Assembly (NCBI GenBank): GCA_944990035.1
Contig: CALYLX010000112.1
Location: 1,550,001 to 1,614,000, forward strand
Source of the DNA: Clitopilus passeckerianus
Taxonomy: Eukaryota; Basidiomycota; Agaricomycetes; Agaricales; Entolomataceae
Direction of reading: 5' to 3'
Length of the DNA: 64,000 nt
Below the pieces are notes generated by a model, which saw nothing but the letters and a program-made list of their open reading frames with translations, did no database searches and was not told where the DNA came from. Every line of letters starts with the position of its first letter. The first letter of the stretch is position 1. This document shows, piece after piece, positions 36,510 to 47,200 of this stretch. Both the position numbers and the translations under genes were made by a program.

Positions 36510-39262
36510 ATGGCGCAGGCACCCAGCCGCGATATAAAAGCCCTGTTTCGTGATGAAATGCCTGCTGGTCGCATTCGCCAAAGAAGGTCATCCATGAACC
36601 TCCAGAAACTGGGCCCGACAGCGCTTGAGATCCAGAATCATCTCTACACCTCATTCTTGCAAGGCAGCACGGCAGATGTTGCTCTGAGAGTGCACGGCTC
36701 ATGGAATGCCATATACAATCTTCATCGTGTTGTGCTCATTCAATCGGTATGTTCAACTGCTCTCTAACTTTTCTAGGCAAAAATGCCAACCTTCTGGTGT
36801 CTAGGGTTTCTTTCGTTCATTATTCACCGCTGGCTTCCTCGAATCTTCAACGAGAAGAAGGGCCTCCAATGGCCCAGAAGAGATCGTCATCAGATTCGAT
36901 GACCCAAACATCTCTCGTGCAGGTGAAGGTTTACGCAATTCCACATACAGCAATCAGTTGACGTCGGTGTTCGCTTTTAGCGTTTGAGTACGTTGATCAG
37001 CCGCTCAGAACTTCGCTCTTGGCTGAACTCATTATGACAGAATCTGTATTTCGAGGCTTTACGGCGGCGGCCCTCCACTCGACATCTCTCCCTACTTAGT
37101 GCCGACCAGTTCGCAGCCTCTGACACCGTCTTTTCCTTCGGGTAGACCGGTCCACAAAGCACCACAAGGTCATCATCCTGCCACACCTCGCTTTCTCTTA
37201 TCGCTGCTCGCAACTGCAGTCTACTTATCGATACCGTCGCTCGCCTCGCAAGCACTGACGTCCATCCTGAATACTATCGGCCCGTACACTGTTCTCAAGT
37301 ACCTCAACTTCGCATTGGGCGAACATATCGGATTTCTTGAGCTGGAACATGATGAACCACAGGCGGCAGTTGGGCTGGAACACGTTGCTCAAGCGATTGA
37401 TGCTAGCGAGACGGCATCTATAGCATCCACTTTCCGCTCGGAAGCATCCACGACACCAGGTGATTTACTCATCAATAAAGAACCATCGCAAGATTCTGCT
37501 TCCGCAGTTTTCTCCATCCATGAGGGTATATCGGATGACGATGATATTTCTCCGGAGCCGTCAATCCATTACGGAGGCATATCCAACAAAATAGGAGAAG
37601 CATGTACCTGCTGGCTTGCAAGATGGGGTGTTGATTTACTCCCCTACGAAGAGGGGATGGACAAAGGGACACTTCAGGCGTCGATCTCCCGCCGGAAACG
37701 TTCGTGGACCATACCAGCCCTTACAGCCCCTTCTCCAGAAGGCCTTCTGGAGCATGTTCCTCGCATTTGGTCACGCGGAGGCTTAACAGCAAAATGGGTT
37801 GTTGCTGTGATCTCTGCAGACACGTTCTTCGTCAAGAGCGAGAAAGAGCGATATTCCATCGCATGCAGAGTAGTCGAGCTCCGCAGAAGAGTTGGAATAC
37901 TTCCATCAGAAGAGCAAGAATGGGCCAGACTCTTCGAGCATGGTATATATTACGCCAATATAGTGAGTAGCTTGAAGCATTCAATGGTAACAATCTAATC
38001 ACAAGTGTTCCTAGCCCATGGACGATCTCATACAGATCTCGCGAGACATTTCACCAACGACCAATCAACCCTTCGTTCCTTTGTCCGTGATCCAGGCAGC
38101 ATCCTGGTCCCATTCACTCCTACAGCACCACATCATGGTCCGCCCTCCAGTCAGCTCCTCGGGCACCCCTTCGCCGCCACCACGAGATAAAGAACTAGGC
38201 ATTTCCCAGAAGACAAGTGACGTAGTTGCGTCGGCAGGCCCAACCTCCCCCACGTTCTACTTTCCTGTGTCAGGTAACGCTTCCATAAGGCTAGGGGATG
38301 ATGGAACCGGATTATCTGGATCTACGGGCAGCGGCTCGATCTCCATGGACCAACTCTTCACCTCGCAGCCGAACCTTGCCTCAACTCACCCATCTTCTCC
38401 AACCCTCACTTCGTCTTCGCTTGACCCGAACTCTGGTCCACTCACGTCTGAAGTGGATTTCTTCGGATTAGCTCCTGCGCGGTACACCATTGATGGCGTG
38501 AAGGCCAAAGACCCAAATGGCCAAATTCGCTGGTCTCCTCATCCCCCTTATCGGTTTGCTGTCGAGTTCTGGGATTTGGATGCACTGAGGGAGAAGCAGA
38601 AGCTATTCTCTCAGACAATCTTCTATGCAGGAAGCCTGTTCAACGTTTTTGCTCAGGTCATCAGTAGGAAGAAAGGCCAGATTCAGCTGGGCATCTACCT
38701 CCACAGACAGTCGAGCATCGAGCCCATCCCTCCCTTTAGTACACCATTTGTCCCTCGATCAGAGCGCCCTGCTCTCGAGAATGAACAAGACCTCTCCGAC
38801 TCACGAGCTCTAATACATAATCGTGGGCCATCTCTTCCGACCTCTCTCCCCTCGCCCTCGCTCCACTACTCCCCATCAATTCACCCAGTGAGCCGTAGCG
38901 GGACACCCAACGCTGGGCTAGCATCATTTAACACAGCCAGCTCTCCGTCGTTGAGGCCAATTACACCGTCCTACGCCTCAACTACTCCACCAGCCACGTC
39001 TCCTGGGATCATGCCAAATCAAGCATTCCGTGACCCAAGGCCATCCGTTTCCGCCTACTTCTCAATCAGCTGCGCTAGCCTACTTGGTTCTTCGCAAACT
39101 CGATTCTCGAGTACCCCGGATGTCTTCCATATCAGTAAGAGCTGGGGTTGGAAGTCAAGTTCGTTGATTATGGAGTCGGAGTTGGGCGATGGTCCGAGCA
39201 AAGCTGCAGGTTCTAATAACCTGAATAGCTTCCGAGCCACAATCGTTATGGGCTTGGTGTAG
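36510..39262 (+). CDS. BTB/POZ domain protein (germ cell-less-like layout)
   Basis: Start MAQAPSRDIKALFRDEMPAG. A BTB core follows: LQGSTADVALRVHGSWNAIY, NLHRVVLIQS, then GFFRSLFTAGFLESSTRRRA and EEIVIRFDDPNISRAAFE, with introns at about 36747-36805 and 36921-36979. FLLSLLATAVYLSIPSLASQ and ALTSILNTIGPYTVLKYLNF resemble a BACK-like helical region. The rest is long, with acidic and Ser/Pro-rich linkers, and a C-terminal globular part around RWSPHPPYRFAVEFWDLDAL and VFAQVISRKKGQIQLGIYLH, ending FRATIVMGLV. BTB plus a large divergent C-terminal module is like the germ cell-less family and related fungal BTB proteins, usually Cul3 adaptors. That partner role is inferred only. Confidence 0.8.
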
Positions 39263-39580
39263 ATGTTGAGGTTGCTGAGGTTTGGCTTCAAGTTGGGCAG
39301 ATTTCTATGTAGCACCTTAACGTGTATTTTTAGCACTAGATATTAATTATGTATACCGGTTTTACAGACCCAACCCCATGTATTCGATAGTGTTCGGACA
39401 AAGTTATGTTTCATTTATTGCTGCACTGTTGGTTGCATATGTGCCGTAAAATGTAAGCTCAACCTGTGCAAAGTTGATCGAATGTTCAGTGCGAGCCAGA
39501 CGCGACCGTGACTTGACAGGCTTCGGCTGCATCATCATTGACTGTTCCTTCTACCACACCTCTATCCTCTACTAATCGAC
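39263..39580. other. Intergenic, 318 bases
   Basis: Between the BTB gene and the MFAP1 gene, same strand. Nothing specific was seen. Confidence 0.55.
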
Positions 39581-41460
39581 ATGGAGGCTTCACGAAAGGC
39601 GGCACCAAGGGCTGCTCGACCCGCAGCTCGATATTGGAAAGGGAAAGTGCCGAAAGGTGTTGCTGAGGTCGACTCTGATTCGGAGGAAGAGAACGACCAA
39701 CAGGAAGACCTTGAAGAGGGGGATGTACCTGTAGGTGGAGACCAAGACTTTGGAGATGAAGAAGACGAAGAGGCAGAGGATATACCGCTACGGACGGAAG
39801 AGCGGACGAACATCAAGTCCATGAATGTAACCCTACGGGACGTCAACATTTCGAAGGACGGAAAGGTCATTGTAGCGGGAAAGGAGGAGTCAGGCAGGAC
39901 TGAAATAGAGCAGGAGGAAGGTATGTACGTCCATATTGGCTGCTCAGCCCAATATCTCAAGCGCTAGTGGTCGACAGAGTCAGAGTCAGAGGAAGGGGAT
40001 GAAAACGAGAAACCTGGAGCAGCAGAGGGCCAGAGTGACTCTGAAGAAGAGGTTTGCTCTCGCCAACTTATCTTGTATCTACTCTTTTCCGATTAACACT
40101 ATGATTATCACTAGTCTAGTGAATACGAGAGCTCCTCAGAGGAAGAGGCCAAACCTCAATTCAGGCCGGTCTTTGTTCTAAAGTGGGTTCAACTAATACT
40201 TCCATATCTAATGACTCATGGAATCCTGATAGACGAGATCGTGCTACGATCGAAGAACGGAATCGTATAGACCAAGAAAACGAGGAAGCACTGAAGAAGA
40301 AGGAACAGGAAGCAGAGGAACGTCGCAAACAAAGCCATGACCTTGTAGCTGAAAGCATTAGGCGTGAATTGGCAGAGAGTAAGCTTCTCTTTGACTACAA
40401 TATGCGCACTATGTCCTAACATCATATCTCACGCAGAGGAGAAAGAGGAGGACGTGATAGAAATTGACGACACGGATGGAGTGGACCCTGAGGCAGAATT
40501 CGAGGCGTGGAGACTACGTGAACTGGCTCGAATCAAGAAAGAGAAGGAAGAGGAAATGCAAAGGGAGCTCGAAAGAGAAGAAATTGAACGGCGTAGGGCG
40601 ATGCCCGAGGAACAGCGTATGAAAGAGGACCTCGAGCATGCGAAGAAATTGCGGGAGGAGAAACCGAAAGGGCAGCAAAAATTCCTGCAGAAATACTGGC
40701 ATAAGGGTGCTTTCCATCAGGTATGCCTCCCTCATCCTCATACAGCATGTATGCCTAAGGCGGTAATTTATAGGATGAAGAAATTCTCAAGAGGGACTAC
40801 ACAGAAGCAACTGAATCGACTATGGACGTGTCCCTTCTACCCAAAGTTATGCAAGTTAAGAACTTCGGAAAGCGAAGTCGTACAAAGTACACTCACTTGC
40901 TGGATCAAGACACTACCGCGGCCACTGGTGGGTTCAGTGGGACAGGCCCAGCCAAAGCTGGCGGTAAATCTACGGATGCCGGATGCTTTAACTGCGGCGG
41001 CCCTCATCTCAAGAAAGGTAATTGGCTATAAAATATGTTCCTTGGTCTTAAACTGACTCGAAATATCGCTTTAGACTGTCCAAATATTACAGGTCCCTTG
41101 ACAGAACGAGGAGCAACTGGTGCAAACAGTGCCCCCACCGGACCACGGCGGTGGGGAGACAAGTCCGATGGAGGCTCGTGGAGGGATCGCGAAGATAGAC
41201 AAGACAGCCGTAATGGGGGCTGGAAAACCGAGAGAGGGGACATGGGGAGGCGAGACGACCGCCACCGAGATAGAGACAGAGACCGGGATTATGGGCGAAG
41301 ATATCACTATGACAGGCGTGATTCTCAAAGGAGGTCGAGGTCGCCACAAAGGTCAAGGTCGCCACGGTACAGTAAGCACGACAGTTACCGAAGTGAAAGA
41401 CGACGCTCTCGGTCTCGTTCAGTTGAAGACTACAGAGACAAGCGCAGACGATTGGATTAA
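39581..41460 (+). CDS. MFAP1: Spliceosomal protein MFAP1 with C-terminal zinc knuckle and RS tail
   Basis: Start [20 protein letters not shown] with the GKVPKGV motif. Acidic stretches follow ([37 protein letters not shown]), then [20 protein letters not shown] and a long charged helix. The conserved core reads [56 protein letters not shown], then [20 protein letters not shown] and [24 protein letters not shown]1 (yeast relative Spp381) joins the B complex of the spliceosome. After the usual end, the protein continues with [14 protein letters not shown] (a CCHC knuckle, CX2CX3HX4C) and an Arg/Asp/Ser tail. Introns are short and frame is kept throughout. Confidence 0.92.
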
Positions 41461-41577
41461 TTTTGTAGCATAGTTTTATCAATGATATACGAATATCTAA
41501 TTCAATCTCTACATTGTGTACCACTACCAGTACAAGAAAACTTCAAAATATCTAAGTATTGACTTCTATGGTCTAGT

Positions 41578-42095
41578 TTATGAAAGCTTGAATTTCTCAA
41601 TGCCTCGTCTGGAATTCTAGACGATGTTGACTGTTAGTCGGTGTTCACGATGGAGAACCAGTACTGACTTTGATGAGCCTGCTCAGAAGACGAGGGACAG
41701 AAGTTGCAATGCAACATCTGAATGCTGGCATCCAGGTAAGTTGCGGGTTTAAAACGGCTTCCAGAACACGTTTTGACTTCTGTATGGATGAAATGAGCAT
41801 TGTCAGCACGAGTCACTACTTGGAGTAGAATGTAAACGCACTCGAGGCAAAAGAATTTTCACCGAGGCTTCAAGATCGGCAGGCTCCTACTATTTGCGTT
41901 AGGGTGCAGACGTACATTATGAAAAAAAATCAAACATACGACATACGTAATGGCAAGATGGTGGGAGCAGTGTTGCGAACGAGGGTATCGTATCAGGGTA
42001 CGTCTAGCCCCGGGCCTTTTCGGAAGGTAAGTTGTGAGCGGCACTGCATAAATATCCTCAAGGGTTAAGCTGAATGAGTCCTCTTCGAGAGACAT
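41578..42095 (-). CDS. Novel four-exon small-protein family, copy D (divergent)
   Basis: Exons read 42095-41940, 41886-41842, 41779-41669 and 41616-41578, giving 52+15+37+12 = 116 residues with all introns phase 0. Start MSLEEDSFSLTLEDIYAVPL; exon 1 ends RYPRSQHCSHHLAITYV. Exon 2 is EPADLEASVKILLPR, exon 3 opens KSKRVLEAVLNPQLTW and ends SVPRLLSRLIK, and exon 4 is NSRRGIEKFKLS. Exon lengths and the pattern (acidic start, basic segment ending in a Tyr-Val, A.L.P motif, hydrophobic stretch, short tail) match copies A, B and C, though identity is lowest here. An in-frame ATG also lies at 42131. The function is unknown to me. It follows MFAP1 tail-to-tail. Confidence 0.62.
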
Positions 42096-43712
42096 GAGGA
42101 TTTTGTGGTGGAGGTAAAAAGGTGAGGCCAATCGGTTCCGAGGTCGTATGGGTCTCGACGCAGTGGCAACAAGGAAGGTGAGGTGTGGAGCTTCTTAAAC
42201 AACAACAAAAACCAGATATTCGTCGGTTGCCCTCTTCCTGGGAGTATTCCTCTCAGGCGTTTCACTTCTCTGTTTCCGCAAGTGGAATTAAAGCACCTGG
42301 TCAAGAATTAGAAAAAGGGTCCATGCATCAGAATAGAGATGAAGACACTCACGGCCAATATTCCCCCCGGGTGCGAAGACAACCAGACAGAAGCTCTAGG
42401 GTACTTCTGCTAGATATTAGCAACCACCGCCACCTTCACAAGTGCCGTACTCTAGACGAGGCAAGATCAGAGCCAAAGGAGTCTCATACACGTTCAGACA
42501 GGGAAACGTTGTATGTTTGAAACGGAGCCAGAAGAGTTGACGACAGACTGCAACCGCCTGGTTGCAAGATGGCGGCCTCGAGGCGAGGATGGAGCCTATA
42601 TCTGTTCTCGAGAAACTGATCGTGACAGAGGCGCTGTCACGCTGCCAGATCAGGAAACGTTCGGGATGGATGCTGGTGGGCGCGTTCCCACAATGGTCAA
42701 GTTTGTCCAAGGCATTGCAATTCGGCGAACCTAATCACCTAGGAATGAATGTGGACTGGAGTCACAACCAGACATTCAGAGTAGTCATGTGAAGTTTGTA
42801 CTCCCTTGAAATCTGGTGGGAGTTGGACCACGGTTGGAATCACAGTGCCAGGCCAATATCCAACAAAAAACTCTGTCCGAGGACCCATTCGGGTGCTAGA
42901 TACAGTAATAGACCCGAGAAAATGGCGGTTGTGGTTATTGTGATATCATCCTCCCAGCCTCGTTTGGTTGTAGGTTGACTTGACGATGCGAAGTGCTGAT
43001 GTTTGGCATGGTGTTTGCCAGAGCCCGACTCGATATAGGCCACCGCGTCATGCCAGGAATGTGCGTGATTGCCAACGCACATCTTTGGAAAGGTCCTGAG
43101 GTGCAGAGTATTAGCCCAGCCGTAATGGTATCAACAACGGACTTGTAGAGGCCTGTGAGCGCAGGTGTTCTGGGAGAAAGAATGACATGAGCGCAACCTT
43201 GACGAAAGGGCGTCGTTGGTTTGAGTTGGGGCGCTGCCCCAGTATCAAGTGTTCCCTAGTTTGATTGGACGCACATACTTACGCGAAAAAAGACTACCGA
43301 ATTCTTACAGCTATGAGGGCGAGAGCTCAGAGATGAGAGTCGAAAACCAAGTCTGAGGAGTGAAATTGACGCGTCGAGATTCTAGCGAATCATCAAAAAG
43401 AGCCCACAACCCTCGGCTAAAAGGTCACTGCAATATGCAAACAAGTGTTTTCTAAGAGTCTCAGTGAGTCCACGGCTTCAGACGAACTGGATCCTTTGAA
43501 TTCTAGCATCATTGAAAGAAGTCTGATCATTTATCCGGATACTCTAGCGGTTAACAAGGCGAGGGTATACAAAATATGCACCAAGAAAGCAAGGTCGTTG
43601 GAAAGCAGGCGAATGTAGGTTAGTCGAATATACACAGCGGGGAATAGCATAAATTATTTTAGCATATAAAGTGGGATAGATTTTTGATTCTTCGGGTGGA
43701 GAGCCTTCAGGC
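42096..43712. other. Gene-poor stretch between family copies D and A
   Basis: This 1.6 kb holds only short ORFs without recognisable content. It contains the promoter of copy D. No repeats joining the two copies were noticed by eye. Confidence 0.5.
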
Positions 43713-44244
43713 TTATGCGAGATCTCCAAGTAGACCCCTCCAGAGTAGATTGACGCACTTCTGGACTGCTGGTTAGTAACAGATCCTGCTTTCAAGTATT
43801 TTGTGGACTCACGGCGAGGAGGCCGAAGACGATTGCACCCAGTCCAATATTCCTCACGAATGCACGAAACCCGCGTTCAGGTGGTTGCAATAACGCGCCA
43901 ACCGCTTGAAGTGGGATCTGGAAAGCTAGAAAGTTTAGAACGAGCGGACCGTGACGTGGGAAGGAAAAACGCGCACCTGGGGTTGTACAAGTTCAACGTG
44001 AGCTTCGACATAAGCGGCGTCCTGTTGTTAATGAGCACATGGACGAGCTTGATGAAAGCACGTGTCGACATACAACGTAGGAAATGTTCATCTGGTGGAT
44101 GGATCTTTGCGCCAAAGCATAAGGTGAGTATCTCTTGCGAGGAAGGTATTTGCGTTTTCTTGTCGAAGAAATGCTTAGAGCAGAAGAAGACGGTGACAGG
44201 GAATAGGCCGGGAGTTGGAAGGGAAATTCCTCGTCGTATTGCAT
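43713..44244 (-). CDS. Novel four-exon small-protein family, copy A
   Basis: Exons read 44244-44074, 44021-43977, 43917-43813 and 43760-43713, giving 57+15+35+15 = 122 residues, all introns phase 0 and 52-59 bases long. Start MQYDEEFPFQLPAYSL; a Ser-rich then basic region (STRKRKYLPRK) leads to RYSPYALAQRSIHQMNISYV at the end of exon 1. Exon 2 is DAAYVEAHVELVQPQ, exon 3 opens IPLQAVGALLQPPERG and ends NIGLGAIVFGLLA, and exon 4 is KCVNLLWRGLLGDLA before TAA. The C-terminal half could form a membrane-associated or single transmembrane helix. No signal peptide is seen. Function unknown; support comes from matching exon-by-exon copies B and C. Confidence 0.78.
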
Positions 44245-47200
44245 AGCGAAAAGTAGGGGAAATGAGTGTAAGGTCCTTGTGTTGGAAGGAGAGAACGAAG
44301 GATGGTGGGGTTGCAGCTGGGAATTCAGCGGGGTTTTAAGGATGAGAGGCCCCTGTGGAGAAACAGCCGAAAGATAGGCCCGAGAATTTGGCCTGAATCT
44401 AAGGATGGTGGGCGGCGTCAAGATCACAACTCTATTTTTCCACCGTGTGACAATTCCTTCCAGTCCCTCCTTCGTTCAAACATTTGCCTCCGTCTCCCCT
44501 GACTGAGTTCTTGAAACCAAGAAGCACTCCGCGATCAACTTCCTTCACGGATCGTGGCTTTCGTACCCCTTCAAAAAGTTCCCATATCGAGGAAGGAGGG
44601 AAAGCCTTTCTACGAAGAGGCGACTTCTAGGCAGAAACGCAGAAGCACACCATCAACGAAAGGTTGCCGATCTAGAAAATCTTATGGAAAGCGCCGCGCT
44701 CATTGCCTGCCGTCGCTCGGCTCCCTGTTGAGTAGGGTGCACGGTGCGTCACGGATGTATGAATTGCAAATGTTGTCTTTGATCGCGGCGTACTTTGAAT
44801 ACATTCCATGCATGGTTTTCAGCGACGACGTTCTGCAGATAATCAGCTGCTCCTGCCACCTGGGCCCTTCTTTGGTCCGTTAGCCAGCCTGAACAAGAAG
44901 CTATAGCGTGCAACATACTGGATATATCCTCGGCAGGTCCTTTGGAGCTCTGCAGTCCCGACCACAGGCATGGGCCCCAAGGTACCAGGGTCCCACGTTG
45001 ATGCTTCTCGCTGACTCGATGTGCCCGTACTCCGCCGCCTTCTTTCCCATGAAATAAACAACATTGCCGAATGCCGACGCGTCGGGACCGACACCATTTA
45101 TCCTTATATGGAGATGTGACATAACACGTCGGGTCACGCAATATAAGGTCAAGTCAATGTGTGGGGGCATCGTTTCCTCCCCTCCTCTCAACCTCGCCGT
45201 CCAGTGATCTTTATGTGTGTATATCTAACAAATGATAACTTTATTAGTATTTGTCACTGGAGTGAAGCCTTTTTCAAGAGCAAGCGGCGAAGATGGAGAC
45301 AAGCCCCAAAACGTCAAATTATCGCCAGTGTAATCATTGTGAATCGAAATATTGAAGACGCAAGATTTGAAGAAAGAAGAATCGAAGATAGGCTGCCTGA
45401 AGACATACCTCAACTCTGGGACTGCTCTCTCTAGTGCTTCATCTGGCTTTCTTGCGAACCGACGTCCTTGCATGGCATGCTGCAACCGTGACCGGAAGAC
45501 ACGAATTCACCTGCAAGGGTTAAAGCCTATAAATTGCCTCTATTTTGATCTCCTGAAGGTCATACCTCAACTGGAAGACATTATCGAATTTTCCACCGTT
45601 GTGAAGGATGCGTCGGAGTGTTTGATGCCACTGCTCTAAGGCTCTGGACTCGAGGCAGCCATCTGAGAGGCTGTATGCGCTCTTTTATCCGCCAGAAATG
45701 TCCTATGGTGAGTTGAGACTGTATCGTGAATTGTCTGCCCTGGAATATGGAATCCTGGGTTAAGCGTTTACGGCTTGCACGCAAAACCCTTGAAACGGCG
45801 ACACAGAAATTGGATTTTCATGCTTTTGTGAAGAGCTGGACCCGAAGATTCAAGGCGTCCTTGTTGGAGACCTATTCCCCTGTATTTTGGAAGTGTGGAT
45901 GGACGTGGCCAGCCGGAAGACGAAACAAGAACATCGCACACAATGGAAACAAACAAAGCCATTTGGTCCCCCGAAGCCGCGCTAAAAGTCCGCTGGTCTG
46001 TGGCCTCGCGTTCGACGCTCCGGGGCCTTTCATTCAGCGTTCTTTTGGTCAGAATAATTATGCCGCCTCCAGGCGAATTTTGAACCACCTTATTCTGCAT
46101 CGTGAAATAACGTCCAGACCAGCAACCACCGCAACGCAAAATTTCCCAAAACTCAAGCAATTATGGGACGCTCCAACAGCCACAATCCCCCACCAACTTT
46201 TCCTAGGCGATTCTCGATATATTTTTTCAACTTACAGAAGAAATGGCTTTTAGGATATGGCCAGATAGGGTCAGAATAGAGCAAGATAGGGACGGAACCA
46301 CCAGGACATTCACAGAGAAGCAGAAAGTCTGCACATATACACTTGTTGAAATGCAGTACGTCCAAGTCGCTTGCAAGATTTCTGACAAAGGAGAAAGTAC
46401 ACAAGCGTTATTCTATAATCTACGCTGAGCAGAAAGTCGATGGCCCACCCGACGTTCGTTCGAGCTTGCTCAAACCTCTTCGCCCCGTGGATACATTCCA
46501 CGATTTGCCCAGTTTCTCCAAAACGACTCCCATAACGATGCCACAACTGCTTTTCCCCTCCAAATGTCAAAGAAAATATCCTTTCATCTCTGAATCTTAG
46601 GCCACGACTTGACGCAATGCCTGGTGGGACCAGGTTGCCCCGCTATCCCACCGTCTCCCTGCCGCAACCTCCCAACCAATTTCTGAACGGTATTTCCTGT
46701 CGGTTTCCTTTATCACCAAGCGCCACCCGTTTCCGAAATTGTCTTGAAAGAACTGCGAGGTAACGCGACCTGGGCTTGCCCTCATCGACCTTAACGCGAC
46801 AGCCGACTAGGTAAAGGCAATCCGAGGACCTCCGAAAGACATTCCTTGAGCGAAAACCTCAAAGGAGAATCAAACTCGCCTCTCTTCTTCCCTGTTATCA
46901 ATCATCAAAGAAAACACTTCTATGTTTTACCCCGTCGCCTCATACGTCTGGTTCAGCTCGAGGACATGCCTGGGGCGCGAATCGTTCCAGCATCGCCGCT
47001 TCTACTCAGGCCTCAGGGCCCACCTCGAGTATCGATCCCTTGCAGAAAGCCTCTTGTGCCATCAGTCGTTTTCGATTGATGGCGGATATTACTCCCCAGT
47101 CACCCTGCATTCAGTGACACCTACATGCCACAAACAATAGGAATGGCGGACACCTAATTTGTTATCTCTTCTGGTTTGCACCATGTCGCCATCGACCTCT

